DNA of 64,000 nt, from assembly GCA_910584005.1 (NCBI GenBank), contig CAJTXR010000007.1, forward strand, positions 4,024 through 68,023, in the 5' to 3' direction. Origin of the DNA: an uncultured Anaeroplasmataceae bacterium. Lineage in GTDB: Bacteria > Bacillota_I > Bacilli_A > Acholeplasmatales > Anaeroplasmataceae. Both the position numbers and the translations under genes were made by a program. The notes under the pieces are model-generated. The model had not been told where the DNA came from. It was given only the letters and a program-made list of their open reading frames with translations, and made no database searches. This document shows positions 33,189 to 41,957 of the stretch, piece after piece. Each line of letters begins with the position of its first letter. The first letter of the stretch is position 1.

Positions 33189-35285
33189 ATGAAAAAGTTG
33201 TTAACATTTTTCTTTTTGGTTATCTTAATTGTTGTTGTAGGATGTTCTTCTAAAGATTTTTTATTAAAGTTTGATAATAATGGTCACGGACAGCCATTAG
33301 AGGATATAAAAGAAATAAAAAATTTACCAGATCCATTACCTACAGTAACAGAGGAAGGATATTCTTTTGCGGGTTGGTATATAGATTCAGACTTTAATAC
33401 GCTTGCTGTTGCTGGTGCACAAATGAAAGGAAATATGGTTTTATATGCAAAATGGATTGAGGTGTTTACTCTTTCCTTTGATATGAATCATCATGGGACT
33501 CAAATATCTCCAATTTCTAATGTTTGGCAAATTCCTAATGATTTGCCTAATCCAAAAGAAGAAGGATATTCTTTTGCGGGTTGGTTTTTTGATCAAGAGT
33601 TTTTACAAGAGGTTCATGGTTCTGAACCCATATTAAAGGATACAACGATATATGCAAAGTGGGATTGGATTGATCCAAATTCTTATTTAGATGGGTATTC
33701 ATCCATTCAGGGTTTATCTGTAGAAGTAAAGAATAATATTTCTGTAGATGGATATGCACAAGATGGAATTTCTGATTTTACACAATATTTAAATACGGAT
33801 GCTTACAGGAAAGTATCAACGCCTCTTGAATTTTTAACGGCTTTAGTGGATGCGAAGTATGATTATGAAAATCATTGGGATGAAGAAACTCAAAGTTTGA
33901 CTCAAATTCTAAATAAAGAGGGCAAGGTACATGTTATTGAAATTACAAAGGATTTGAATTTGGGATACTTTAGGTTGGGAACACAGGAAAAGGCTACAAA
34001 TCTAGTTTCCGATTTTGCAAGTAATTTGAAGAAATGGGAATCTAATCTTTGTATATCTGATATGGTAAGGGAAAATGGAATTTCACAGATAAAAATTGAA
34101 AATACATCGAATTTATTAATTTATTCGAAAAATGGTGCTAAATTAACTCATTGTGGCTTTAAACTAACAAGTGATACGAATGTGGTTTTTAGAAATTTGG
34201 CTTTTGATGAATTATGGCAATGGGAAGATGCTCCTGTAAATAGTACTGCAAAAATAGGGGATTATGACTGGTTTGGCTGGGCCTATTTTAAGATTTCTTT
34301 CTGTGGCTTTATTTGGATTGATCATTGTTCTTTTGGAAAATCATATGATGGACAAATTGACTATGCAAATCCTGTTTATAATGCGAATGCGGGAACGGCT
34401 TTTCGTGCTCCTTATGGAGCTACTGGTGAAAATGGGCTTCATATCTCATGGTGTAATTTTCATGCAGGTAGCGATGATAAAACAGGATATCTTTATCAAA
34501 TGATGATGCAAATTGAGAAGGCTTATCAAAATGGGGAGAAAAATTATTTATACTATAATTCCTTAAGAGATGCGAATATAAGTTTTGAAGATATCTTATA
34601 TGGATTAGCAATTCCCCAAAAGAAAGGATTTTTGTGTGGGGATGATGCTAAATTTTCTGGGTCCTATGAATCTAAAGATGATTATAATTTCAATTTGAAA
34701 TTGAGGGTTTCTTTTTCAAATTGCACCTTTTTGAATTTAGAAGATCGCTTACCAAAACTTAGAGGTGGGAACGCTTATCTTTATAATTGTTTGGTAGATA
34801 GTTCAATGTATTATGCCTATCGAACAAAATTGATTGCTGCGAATGCTAAAGGCGTTGTGACTAAAATCAATAGTGGGTGGAAATGTGCTTTAGTGAGTCA
34901 GGGAATCGTATGTGGGAATGGAGGAAGTGTTCAAGCGGAAAATACAATTTTTAAAGGGATTGATACTTTGATTAAGCATAATGATACGAAGAATGTATCT
35001 CCATATGTGGATGGTGGTTTTTCTATTGTAAACTGTAGGTATCAAAGGGGAGCAAATTCTATGATATATAATGGATCCTCTAGTGATTTAAATACAATAT
35101 TTATTTCAAGTATTCCCGCTAAATTAAATACAAAAAATTTCTCTTGGAAAACTCCTGGTGAAATTCCACCATTTGTAATTTCAAGTGTGGATTTAGATAA
35201 ATTAGAAAACCATTTGAGTCATGAGGTATATGGCTGTGGAACAACTCTTCATTTCCAGCAAATGTTTTTAATAAGTCAATACTAA
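33189..35285 (+). CDS. Lipoprotein with InlB-type repeats and a pectate-lyase-like beta-helix
   Basis: 698 residues. The lipobox VVGC (Cys 20) marks it as a lipoprotein. Two Listeria-Bacteroides (InlB B-type) repeats follow, about 25-92 and 94-156; both contain EEGYSFAGW and end in YAKW. Residues about 200-640 look like a right-handed beta-helix related to PL1 pectate lyases, with NVVFRNLAFD and IWIDHCSFGKSYDGQIDY, the usual calcium-site segment. Catalysis on pectin or another uronate polymer is plausible but unproven. It is a single gene between two terminators and probably acts at the cell surface. Confidence 0.75.
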   Translation: MKKLLTFFFLVILIVVVGCSSKDFLLKFDNNGHGQPLEDIKEIKNLPDPLPTVTEEGYSFAGWYIDSDFNTLAVAGAQMKGNMVLYAKWIEVFTLSFDMNHHGTQISPISNVWQIPNDLPNPKEEGYSFAGWFFDQEFLQEVHGSEPILKDTTIYAKWDWIDPNSYLDGYSSIQGLSVEVKNNISVDGYAQDGISDFTQYLNTDAYRKVSTPLEFLTALVDAKYDYENHWDEETQSLTQILNKEGKVHVIEITKDLNLGYFRLGTQEKATNLVSDFASNLKKWESNLCISDMVRENGISQIKIENTSNLLIYSKNGAKLTHCGFKLTSDTNVVFRNLAFDELWQWEDAPVNSTAKIGDYDWFGWAYFKISFCGFIWIDHCSFGKSYDGQIDYANPVYNANAGTAFRAPYGATGENGLHISWCNFHAGSDDKTGYLYQMMMQIEKAYQNGEKNYLYYNSLRDANISFEDILYGLAIPQKKGFLCGDDAKFSGSYESKDDYNFNLKLRVSFSNCTFLNLEDRLPKLRGGNAYLYNCLVDSSMYYAYRTKLIAANAKGVVTKINSGWKCALVSQGIVCGNGGSVQAENTIFKGIDTLIKHNDTKNVSPYVDGGFSIVNCRYQRGANSMIYNGSSSDLNTIFISSIPAKLNTKNFSWKTPGEIPPFVISSVDLDKLENHLSHEVYGCGTTLHFQQMFLISQY

Positions 35286-35290
35286 ATATA

Positions 35291-35327
35291 AAAATGAACT
35301 GTTTTTTAAAAAAGACAGTTCATTTTT
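35291..35327 (+). terminator. Terminator after the lyase-like lipoprotein
   Basis: AAAATGAACTGT pairs with ACAGTTCATTTT, with five T on the 3' side. Confidence 0.8.
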
Positions 35328-35379
35328 ATGTATGAAAACTCTATATTAAGAAAAAATAAGAAGGAATTGAGGTAGAATC

Positions 35380-35808
35380 ATGATATATACTCCTATGACA
35401 AAACTAGCTTTAAATTTATGCTTTACTCTCCATGAATATCAAAAGGATAAAGGAAATAGTCCCTATGTCTTTCACCCTTTTCATTTGGCAGAACAAATGA
35501 CAGATGAGGATTCTTGTATTGTTGCGTTACTGCATGACATTATAGAAGATACACCCTGTACATTGGATGATTTAAAAAAACTTGGCTTTTCAACCAAAAT
35601 AATTCGTGCAATAGATGATATCACATATAAAGAGGGGATGGATTACTTTGATTATATAAATATCATTCATAACAATCCTTTGGCAACAAGAGTGAAACTA
35701 GCCGATTTAAAGCATAATATGGATGTGACTAGATTAGAAGAAGTAACCAAAAAAGATGAACAAAGAATTAAAAAATATAATCAAGCGATACAACTTTTAT
35801 CTTCATAA
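35380..35808 (+). CDS. HD-domain hydrolase (RelA/SpoT or MESH1-like)
   Basis: 142 residues. FHPFHLAEQM, ALLHDIIEDT (HD, about 51-60) and VKLADLKHNMD (about 107-117) are the three conserved parts of the (p)ppGpp hydrolase HD domain. No synthetase or TGS domain is attached. Stand-alone proteins of this kind can hydrolyse alarmones or other nucleotides. The gene has its own short leader and a GAGG site; the next gene follows 62 bases on. Confidence 0.8.
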   Translation: MIYTPMTKLALNLCFTLHEYQKDKGNSPYVFHPFHLAEQMTDEDSCIVALLHDIIEDTPCTLDDLKKLGFSTKIIRAIDDITYKEGMDYFDYINIIHNNPLATRVKLADLKHNMDVTRLEEVTKKDEQRIKKYNQAIQLLSS

Positions 35809-35870
35809 AAATATTCATAGTCTTTCTTGTTTAATTATGGTACAATAAAGAATAGTAAGAGGTATAAAAC

Positions 35871-36716
35871 ATGAAAAATTTATTTTGTATAGTTAGCGAC
35901 TATGATGCGAAAACAATAAAACCAGTATATGATTCTTTTAAAACAAAAGAATTAACAAAGGCAGAACAGAAAAAACTTTCTGATCTTAGTAAAAAATATC
36001 AGGACTATACGGTAAAATCTCGGCCATCCAAGTGGGCGACATCTCTAAGTAGAGTTTTGTTGTCTTTATTCTTTGTCGCGGCTATATTTTTCATTGTCGA
36101 TTTGATTAAAGATATTAATCATAAGGAATTTATTACAATTCTTAAAGCAGATTTATTTTATTTTATTACTGCAATTCTAGGTTTGATTGGGTATTGTTTA
36201 TGCCGAGTGGTAACCCTCCATTTAGCCAAACGTTCAAAAAAAATAGAATTTAAGGATCAAGCGAAAAAAACATTTAATGAAATCTTAACTTTCACTCAAA
36301 AAAGTTTAGGAGTACCAAATACCTCTTTATCTATAGAAGTTTTATGTGAACAACAGCTCATCAAAAAGGGACAGCTAAAAGAAAAAAATAATATATATAC
36401 GAATGTAGTTTTAAGTGTTTATAAAACGAAAACGTTATTATGCTTAGCTGACTTACATAGCGTTATATCTGTTCCTCTTGAAGTAATAAAAGGAATCCAA
36501 AAAATAGAAGAACCTTATCGGTTTAAAAGCTGGCATAAAGAAGAGGGTATAAAAGATAAAAAATATGAGGAATATAATATTAAGACTAAAGCATTTGTTT
36601 ATTCAGTTGATTTTTATTATGAACTAGATTTTACTCATCAAGCAGAGGATTATAAAATAATGTTTCCTCCCTATGAATATGAAAAAATAAATGCTTTGTT
36701 AAAAGAAGGAGAATAA
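35871..36716 (+). CDS. Membrane protein of unknown function
   Basis: 281 residues. Two transmembrane helices, about 62-82 and 90-112, separate a cytoplasmic charged N-terminus from a C-terminal domain of about 165 residues rich in Lys and beta-strand-like segments. No family is recognised. TACAAT upstream (about 35842) could be the -10 element of its promoter. It is followed 8 bases later by another unknown gene, and the pair probably forms an operon. Confidence 0.65.
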   Translation: MKNLFCIVSDYDAKTIKPVYDSFKTKELTKAEQKKLSDLSKKYQDYTVKSRPSKWATSLSRVLLSLFFVAAIFFIVDLIKDINHKEFITILKADLFYFITAILGLIGYCLCRVVTLHLAKRSKKIEFKDQAKKTFNEILTFTQKSLGVPNTSLSIEVLCEQQLIKKGQLKEKNNIYTNVVLSVYKTKTLLCLADLHSVISVPLEVIKGIQKIEEPYRFKSWHKEEGIKDKKYEEYNIKTKAFVYSVDFYYELDFTHQAEDYKIMFPPYEYEKINALLKEGE

Positions 36717-36724
36717 AATATAAA

Positions 36725-37024
36725 ATGTATTGTATACAGCAAAACTTTGATTTTTCAATGGAAGTAATAGAAGGAAGTACTATCCATACAACCTATTTAG
36801 GAAAAGAACTCATCTTAAAAAACATGTATAAGTATCAAGGCCCCATTACTATGCAATATTTGCCATATGGTGGTATCCAATCTGTATTTGGTGGGCATCT
36901 AATCCTTAATACAATCTCAGGCTTTATGGCGACTGATTTTGTAAGATATGATGGGGTAGAGTATAGTTCAAATGAATTTATTGAAAAGTTTGAAAATTTA
37001 GTCAATGAAGTTTTACCATCTTGA
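36725..37024 (+). CDS. Small protein of unknown function
   Basis: 99 residues, soluble, with several beta-strand-like segments (TIHTTYLGKELILKN, TMQYLPYGGIQSV) and no signal peptide. It starts 8 bases after the membrane protein gene and ends directly at a terminator, so it is the second gene of that pair. No family is recognised. Confidence 0.65.
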   Translation: MYCIQQNFDFSMEVIEGSTIHTTYLGKELILKNMYKYQGPITMQYLPYGGIQSVFGGHLILNTISGFMATDFVRYDGVEYSSNEFIEKFENLVNEVLPS

Positions 37025-37059
37025 AAAAAATCCATTAATGATGAATTAATGGATTTTTT
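37025..37059 (+). terminator. Terminator after the two-gene unknown operon
   Basis: AAAAAATCCATTAAT pairs with ATTAATGGATTTTTT around a 5-base loop, immediately after the stop codon. Confidence 0.85.
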
Positions 37060-37116
37060 GTTTGATTGAAAGTATGATTCATTCTGATCTTGCATAATTT
37101 TAAATAGGTGATTTTT

Positions 37117-38139
37117 TTGAAAAAATTATATTTTTTTCCCCTTTTCTTTTTTTTAGCTTGTTTGCCTGTTCAAGCAATTACAAATACAGAATCGAGTCAT
37201 ATTGTCATGGAAACTACCACCAATCGTGTTCTAACAGGTACAAATTTGCATAAACAATTTCTTGTTGCCTCTACCGCAAAAATTTTAACGGCAATAACAG
37301 CTATTGAAAATTATAGTTTAAATGAAGAAGTTATTATAACAAAAAAAGATACTTCAGAAGTTGGGTCAAAAGTTTATTTGAAAGAAAATGAACGAATTAC
37401 AAGAAGAGATTTGATTTATGCTTTAATGCTTCGCTCGGCAAATGATGCTGCCTCAGCACTAAGCTCAAATAATTCACAAGAATTTATTCATTTTATGAAT
37501 GAAACTGCCAAAAAGATTGGAATGAAAAACAGTGTTTTTGTAAATGCATCTGGATTAGATGAAAAGGAGTATAATTTATCAACGGCCTATGATATGGCAT
37601 TGCTTTCCTCTTATGCTGCAAAAAATGATGTGTTTGTTCAAATTGCTTCGGCTCATTCTTATATATGCAAAACAAAAGATTCTTCTTATTCGTGGGTGAA
37701 TAAACATAAACTTGTGACGAGTGATGATTCCTTTGTTTTTGGGAAAACAGGGTATACGAAAAAATCAAAGCGAATTTTAGTATCCAATTATCAAAAAGAA
37801 AATAAAAATTTGATTATAGTTACAATTAATGATGGAAATGATTGGAATCATCATCGTTCTCTAGCAAATGAAAATGAAAATTATACTTTCATTACGATTT
37901 TTAAAAAAGGAATTTATAATACGAAACAAGATGTCACTTATTATTTGCATGTGAAGGAGGATATCATTTTACCTATCAAGAAAAAAGAAAAAGAAGAAAT
38001 TGAAATGGTATTTAAACTTTTTAAAACTTATGCAAAGTTAGAAATATATTTAAATAAAAAACTTGTTTTAATTAAAAACATGGATGTTTACGATAAAAAG
38101 ACCTTAGACATGGATTTAGTTATAGATTTATTTAACTAG
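37117..38139 (+). CDS. Serine D-Ala-D-Ala carboxypeptidase (peptidase S11)
   Basis: 340 residues from the TTG at 37117. That start is chosen because AGGTGA (37106-37111) sits 5 bases upstream; the GTG at 37108 overlaps this site. A signal peptide ends at PVQA. The S11 triad motifs are present: STAK (nucleophile Ser), SAN (in RSANDAA) and KTG (in FGKTGYT). It trims pentapeptide side chains of peptidoglycan outside the membrane. The C-terminal 80 residues are beta-rich, as in DacA/DacF, but no amphipathic membrane anchor is obvious. It shows that the organism makes a cell wall. Confidence 0.88.
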   Translation: MKKLYFFPLFFFLACLPVQAITNTESSHIVMETTTNRVLTGTNLHKQFLVASTAKILTAITAIENYSLNEEVIITKKDTSEVGSKVYLKENERITRRDLIYALMLRSANDAASALSSNNSQEFIHFMNETAKKIGMKNSVFVNASGLDEKEYNLSTAYDMALLSSYAAKNDVFVQIASAHSYICKTKDSSYSWVNKHKLVTSDDSFVFGKTGYTKKSKRILVSNYQKENKNLIIVTINDGNDWNHHRSLANENENYTFITIFKKGIYNTKQDVTYYLHVKEDIILPIKKKEKEEIEMVFKLFKTYAKLEIYLNKKLVLIKNMDVYDKKTLDMDLVIDLFN

Positions 38140-38295
38140 GATTTATTTTTAAGTGAAAGTTCTTTGAAATAATAAAATCTTTTATTTAGCTTAAATATAG
38201 CAAAAGAAGTTCCTTCTAGAATTGAAAAAAATTTATGGTTTAAAAATATAAAAATAATGGTATAATATAAATAAATTTTAGGAGGAAAACGAAGA

Positions 38296-38604
38296 ATGGC
38301 AAGAAAAGGAAGAACAGGATATTTAGGGATGTTTGCGTTTGTAGCAATGCTATTAAATGCAATCGCTTGGATTATCAAAATTATTTTAGATGCAACGAAT
38401 AGTTCCGTTGTAGTTATGGGGCAACCTTTACAAAATGTTTTTACGGCTGTTGCAAGCATTTTATTATTAATTGTAGCATTATTTGCAGCTTACGATTATG
38501 CACAACGCCAAACAAAAGGCTGGAGAATTGTATTTTGGGTTCTAGCAATTATTTCTTTATTATCTATATTCTTTGGGTTAGGTTTACCTAATTTTATTGG
38601 ATAA
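38296..38604 (+). CDS. Small membrane protein
   Basis: 102 residues with three hydrophobic helices (about 12-32, 48-70 and 78-98) and a basic N-terminus. The AGGAGG site is good, and TATAAT (about 38263) lies upstream. The gene is alone and ends in a strong terminator. No family is recognised with confidence. A frame on the opposite strand here is its shadow. Confidence 0.7.
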   Translation: MARKGRTGYLGMFAFVAMLLNAIAWIIKIILDATNSSVVVMGQPLQNVFTAVASILLLIVALFAAYDYAQRQTKGWRIVFWVLAIISLLSIFFGLGLPNFIG

Positions 38605-38610
38605 AAGAAA

Positions 38611-38669
38611 AAGCCTATTAACTTTAGTGTTAATAGGCTTATGAGGACTACCTTAGTAGTCCTTTTTTT
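38611..38669. terminator. Bidirectional terminator pair between the small membrane gene and clpB
   Basis: Stem 1: AAGCCTATTAAC/GTTAATAGGCTT (38611-38640), which on the minus strand is followed by TTTTTC and so ends clpB. Stem 2: AGGACTAC/GTAGTCCT (38644-38663) followed by seven T on the + strand, which ends the membrane protein gene. Stem 2 touches the clpB stop. Confidence 0.85.
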
Positions 38670-40776
38670 ATTTTGTTAAAAGACGAATTTCTTGATTACA
38701 AGCATCTAATACATATTCAATTTCAGGTTTTAAAGTTCCTTCAATAATTTTAGTAGCAATATAGGTTTCAATATGTTTTTGAATATATCGTTTAACAGGT
38801 CGAGCTCCAAATTCAATATTAAAACTTTCCTCTAAAATATAGGATTTTAAAGCATCTGTAAAAGTAATGCTTATGCCTTGAGAGAGAAGCCTTATGTCTA
38901 AGTCTTTTAGCATTTTCGTTACAATTTTTATTTGTACTGCTTTGTTTAGTGGGTGAAATGTAATAATTTCATCAATTCGATTTAAAAATTCAGGTCTAAA
39001 ATATTCTTTTAATAAGGCTTGAATTTTTTCTTCTCGAACATTATCTTGTAAAAGGAATTCACTACCTAAATTAGATGTCATAATTATAATGGTGTTTTTA
39101 AAGTCAACAGTTCTCCCTTGTGAATCAGATAAACGACCATCATCTAAAATTTGAAGAAGGAGATTGAAAACATCATGATGTGCTTTTTCGACTTCATCAA
39201 ATAGGATAATGGAATAAGGATTTCTACGAACCTTTTCTGTTAATTGTCCACCTTCATCATAGCCAATATATCCTGGAGGAGCTCCAATTAGTTTGGCGAT
39301 ACTATGAGCTTCCATATATTCGGACATATCAATTCTAATAATATGGGATTCACTATCAAATAATGCTTCAGCTAGTGCTTTAGCAAGTTCGGTTTTACCA
39401 ACACCAGTTGGACCTAAAAATAGAAAGGATCCGATTGGCCTATTTTCATCCTTTATTCCTGCACGTTGTCTGATAATCGCATCACTAATTAAATCAACAG
39501 CTTCATCCTGACCAATTACCCTATTTTTTAAAGTTTCATTCAAATGAAGAATTTTATCTTTTTCACCTTGCATTAATTTGGATATAGGAATATTGGTCCA
39601 TTTGGCGACGACCTCGGCTATTGATTCCTCATCTACAGATTCGGAAAGCAAGTGATTTTCTTTATTTCTATTTTGGTATTCTGTGATTTCTTTTTCTAAG
39701 GCTGGGATGATGGAATATTGTAATTCAGATGCTGTTTTATAATTTCCTTCATTAAAAGCTTTTTCTAGTTCAAATCGTTTTTGATCTAAATTTTTTTTCA
39801 AATCTTTAAAATGCTGTAAATCCTTTTTTTCTTTTTGCCACTGTTCAGTTAATTCTTTTTCCTTTTGACTTAAATCCTGTAATTCCTGTTTGATTGCGTT
39901 AAGACGTTTGAAAGAAGAATCATCCGTTTCTTTTTTTAAGGCCATTTCCTCAATTCTTAATTGAGCAATTTTACGATCTGTATCATCGAGTATTGTAGGC
40001 TTAGAGTCTAATTCCATACGAATAGAAGCACAGGCCTCATCAATCAAATCAATTGCCTTATCGGGTAAAAAACGATCAGTAATATACCGATTAGAAAGTG
40101 TAGCGGCAGCGACAATCGCATGATCTGAGATAGCAACTCCATGATGAAGCTCGAAACGTTCTTTAATACCTCTTAATATGGAGATTGTATCCAAAACAGT
40201 TGGTTCACTTACAAGAACTTTTTGAAATCTTCGCTCTAAAGCAGAATCTTTTTCAATATATTCTCTATATTCCTTAAGTGTTGTTGCACCAATACAATGG
40301 AGTTCCCCTCTAGCAAGCATAGGCTTGAGCATATTAGAAGCATCAAGAGCCCCATCGGATTTGCCTGCTCCAACGATTAGATGTATTTCATCAATAAACA
40401 TAATGATATTGCCTTCGGATTCTTTTATTTTATTGAGAACGGCTTTTAATCGCTCTTCAAATTCTCCACGATATTTTGCTCCTGCAACTAATGCACCCAT
40501 ATCCAATTCGAATATTTCCTTGTTTTTTAAAGAAGAAGGAACATCATTTGCTACAATTCTTCTGGCTAAGCCTTCTATGATTGCCGTTTTTCCTACTCCT
40601 GGTTCTCCAATTAATACAGGATTGTTTTTCGTTTTTCGGGATAATATTTTAATGATACGTCTAATCTCATCATCTCGACCAATAACAGGATCAATTTTCC
40701 CGTTTCGTGCTAATTCAACAACATTTCTTCCGTATTTTTCCAAAACATTTTCTTCTTTGTAATTTTGTTGTTCCAT
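38668..40776 (-). CDS. clpB: ClpB disaggregase lacking the N-domain
   Basis: 702 residues against about 860 for full-length ClpB. The usual N-terminal Clp_N repeat domain is missing, and the protein begins at the linker into NBD1. NBD1 has GEPGVGKT (about 58-65) and IMFIDEIH; a long Glu/Lys coiled-coil M domain (about 265-380) identifies ClpB rather than ClpC/ClpA; NBD2 has GPTGVGKT, GAPPGYIGYDEGGQLTE and ILFDEVEKAH. With DnaK it rescues aggregated proteins. N-domain-less forms are known in small-genome Bacillota and mollicutes. The start is supported by AAAGGGGA and by the CIRCE promoter just upstream. Confidence 0.93.
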   Translation of the reverse strand: MEQQNYKEENVLEKYGRNVVELARNGKIDPVIGRDDEIRRIIKILSRKTKNNPVLIGEPGVGKTAIIEGLARRIVANDVPSSLKNKEIFELDMGALVAGAKYRGEFEERLKAVLNKIKESEGNIIMFIDEIHLIVGAGKSDGALDASNMLKPMLARGELHCIGATTLKEYREYIEKDSALERRFQKVLVSEPTVLDTISILRGIKERFELHHGVAISDHAIVAAATLSNRYITDRFLPDKAIDLIDEACASIRMELDSKPTILDDTDRKIAQLRIEEMALKKETDDSSFKRLNAIKQELQDLSQKEKELTEQWQKEKKDLQHFKDLKKNLDQKRFELEKAFNEGNYKTASELQYSIIPALEKEITEYQNRNKENHLLSESVDEESIAEVVAKWTNIPISKLMQGEKDKILHLNETLKNRVIGQDEAVDLISDAIIRQRAGIKDENRPIGSFLFLGPTGVGKTELAKALAEALFDSESHIIRIDMSEYMEAHSIAKLIGAPPGYIGYDEGGQLTEKVRRNPYSIILFDEVEKAHHDVFNLLLQILDDGRLSDSQGRTVDFKNTIIIMTSNLGSEFLLQDNVREEKIQALLKEYFRPEFLNRIDEIITFHPLNKAVQIKIVTKMLKDLDIRLLSQGISITFTDALKSYILEESFNIEFGARPVKRYIQKHIETYIATKIIEGTLKPEIEYVLDACNQEIRLLTK

Positions 40777-40823
40777 ATGTATATCCCCTTTCTTTTTGTG
40801 GTTTAAACTTCAACCACAATATT

Positions 40824-40865
40824 ATTATACATCAAAAATTAGCACTGTCAATACAAGAGTGCTAA
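40824..40865 (-). promoter_or_regulatory. clpB promoter overlapped by a CIRCE operator
   Basis: On the minus strand, TTGACA (40851-40846) and TATAAT (40829-40824) with a 16-base spacer. CIRCE occupies 40839-40865: TTAGCACTG-9 bases-GAGTGCTAA, which differs from the consensus TTAGCACTC-N9-GAGTGCTAA at one base. The operator covers the -35 box, so HrcA should repress clpB until heat stress. Confidence 0.9.
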
Positions 40866-40889
40866 AAAAGCAAAAAAACATTTTACTGT

Positions 40890-40918
40890 TTGACTTTTTT
40901 TTAATGTTTTGCTATAAT
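40890..40918 (+). promoter_or_regulatory. Promoter of the tRNA-Cys gene
   Basis: TTGACT at 40890-40895 and TATAAT at 40913-40918 with a 17-base spacer, about 28 bases before the tRNA 5' end. It starts 25 bases from the CIRCE element on the other strand. Confidence 0.75.
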
Positions 40919-40946
40919 GAATAAGCATTTTAGTATTTGTGTGAAC

Positions 40947-41020
40947 GGCCCTGTAGCCAAGTGGTAAGGCACGGCACTGCAACTGCCTGACCATCAGTTC
41001 GAATCTGTTCGGGGCCTCCA
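40947..41020 (+). tRNA. tRNA-Cys (anticodon GCA)
   Basis: 74 bases including encoded CCA. The acceptor stem GGCCCTG/CGGGGCC has one G-T pair. The D-loop is AGTGGTAAGG, the anticodon loop CTGCAAC carries GCA, and the T-loop is TTCGAAT. The first anticodon-stem pair is a C-T mismatch; the other four pair. The cloverleaf was checked by eye. Confidence 0.93.
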
Positions 41021-41059
41021 GTTTTTGTTTACCCATAAATCATTAAAATGTAAAATAAA

Positions 41060-41098
41060 AAAAGACGGATTACAAAATTGTACATCGGTCTTTTTTTA
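41060..41098. terminator. Bidirectional terminator between tRNA-Cys and the ZIP gene
   Basis: AAAAAAGACGGAT...ATCGGTCTTTTTTT forms an imperfect stem with T runs on both strands, so it can end tRNA transcription from the left and the ZIP gene from the right. Confidence 0.65.
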
Positions 41099-41099
41099 A

Positions 41100-41831
41100 T
41101 TATCCGAGCATCACATCTAAAATCATCATTATAACAAAGCCGATACAAATTCCGATATTACATAGTTTACCACTAGAAGATGGGATTAATTCATCCACAA
41201 CAACAAAAATCATAGCACCAGCGGCAAAACTAAGTAAATAAGGCATTGTCGGATTAATATAATACATAAGAAGATAGGCGATGACACTTGCAATAGGTTC
41301 TACGATTCCTGATAATACACCATAAATGAAGGCTTTAAATTTTGGCTTTTCAGGAATTAAATTTAAAGAAATGATGCTTCCTTCAGGAATGTTTTGAATG
41401 CCGATTCCAATACTTAAGGCTAATGCGGTTGTTGCAATAAAGGCATCTCCTGTCATAGCAGCAGCAAATGCTACTCCTACAGACAACCCTTCAGGGATAT
41501 TATGGATGACAACTGCTAAATTAAGCATATTCACATTTTTTTGCCTTTTGGCGACATAAATATCAAAAACCATCAAGGAAAGCATTCCAAGTATAAAACC
41601 AATTGCAGCAGGGATATAACAGGTAAGGGGGTTATCTCCAGACAGTTCAATTGCTGGAATAATTAAACTCCATATAGAAGCTGCAAGCATAACTCCTGCC
41701 GCAAATCCCTGTAATAAATTTTTTATATTTAAATTAATATTTTTTTTTACTAAAAAAACAAGTAAGGATCCTAGTGATGTTCCGATTAATGGAATCAAAA
41801 AGCCTATAATAAGAATTGCCATTTTTACCAC
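41100..41831 (-). CDS. ZIP-family metal transporter
   Basis: 243 residues with eight hydrophobic segments. The metal-path motifs HNIPEGLSVG (about 109-118, TM4) and QNIPEGSII (about 146-154, TM5) are those of ZIP/ZupT-like importers of zinc and other divalent ions. In TM5 the usual His is Gln, a change seen in some subfamilies. The gene stands alone. Its ATG is preceded by a purine-rich AGGTGG site on the minus strand. Confidence 0.88.
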   Translation of the reverse strand: MVKMAILIIGFLIPLIGTSLGSLLVFLVKKNINLNIKNLLQGFAAGVMLAASIWSLIIPAIELSGDNPLTCYIPAAIGFILGMLSLMVFDIYVAKRQKNVNMLNLAVVIHNIPEGLSVGVAFAAAMTGDAFIATTALALSIGIGIQNIPEGSIISLNLIPEKPKFKAFIYGVLSGIVEPIASVIAYLLMYYINPTMPYLLSFAAGAMIFVVVDELIPSSSGKLCNIGICIGFVIMMILDVMLG

Positions 41832-41957
41832 CTATTACTATTAGTATGTTTTTTTTAATGTATAGTATTAGGTGTTTTTTAATTTTTTTGCAAAAAAATG
41901 TCAAAATCATTTTTTTTATGATATAATCAAATTATATTTGGAAAAGAGGTTTAGGAA

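Noticed and set aside
38136..38459. 107-codon frame on the minus strand
   Set aside because: It overlaps the small membrane protein gene, which has a good ribosome site, promoter and terminator. The minus frame lacks these.
40325..40762. 145-codon open frame on the + strand opposite clpB
   Set aside because: It is the antisense shadow of a strongly conserved clpB NBD1; it has no ribosome site and no recognisable product.
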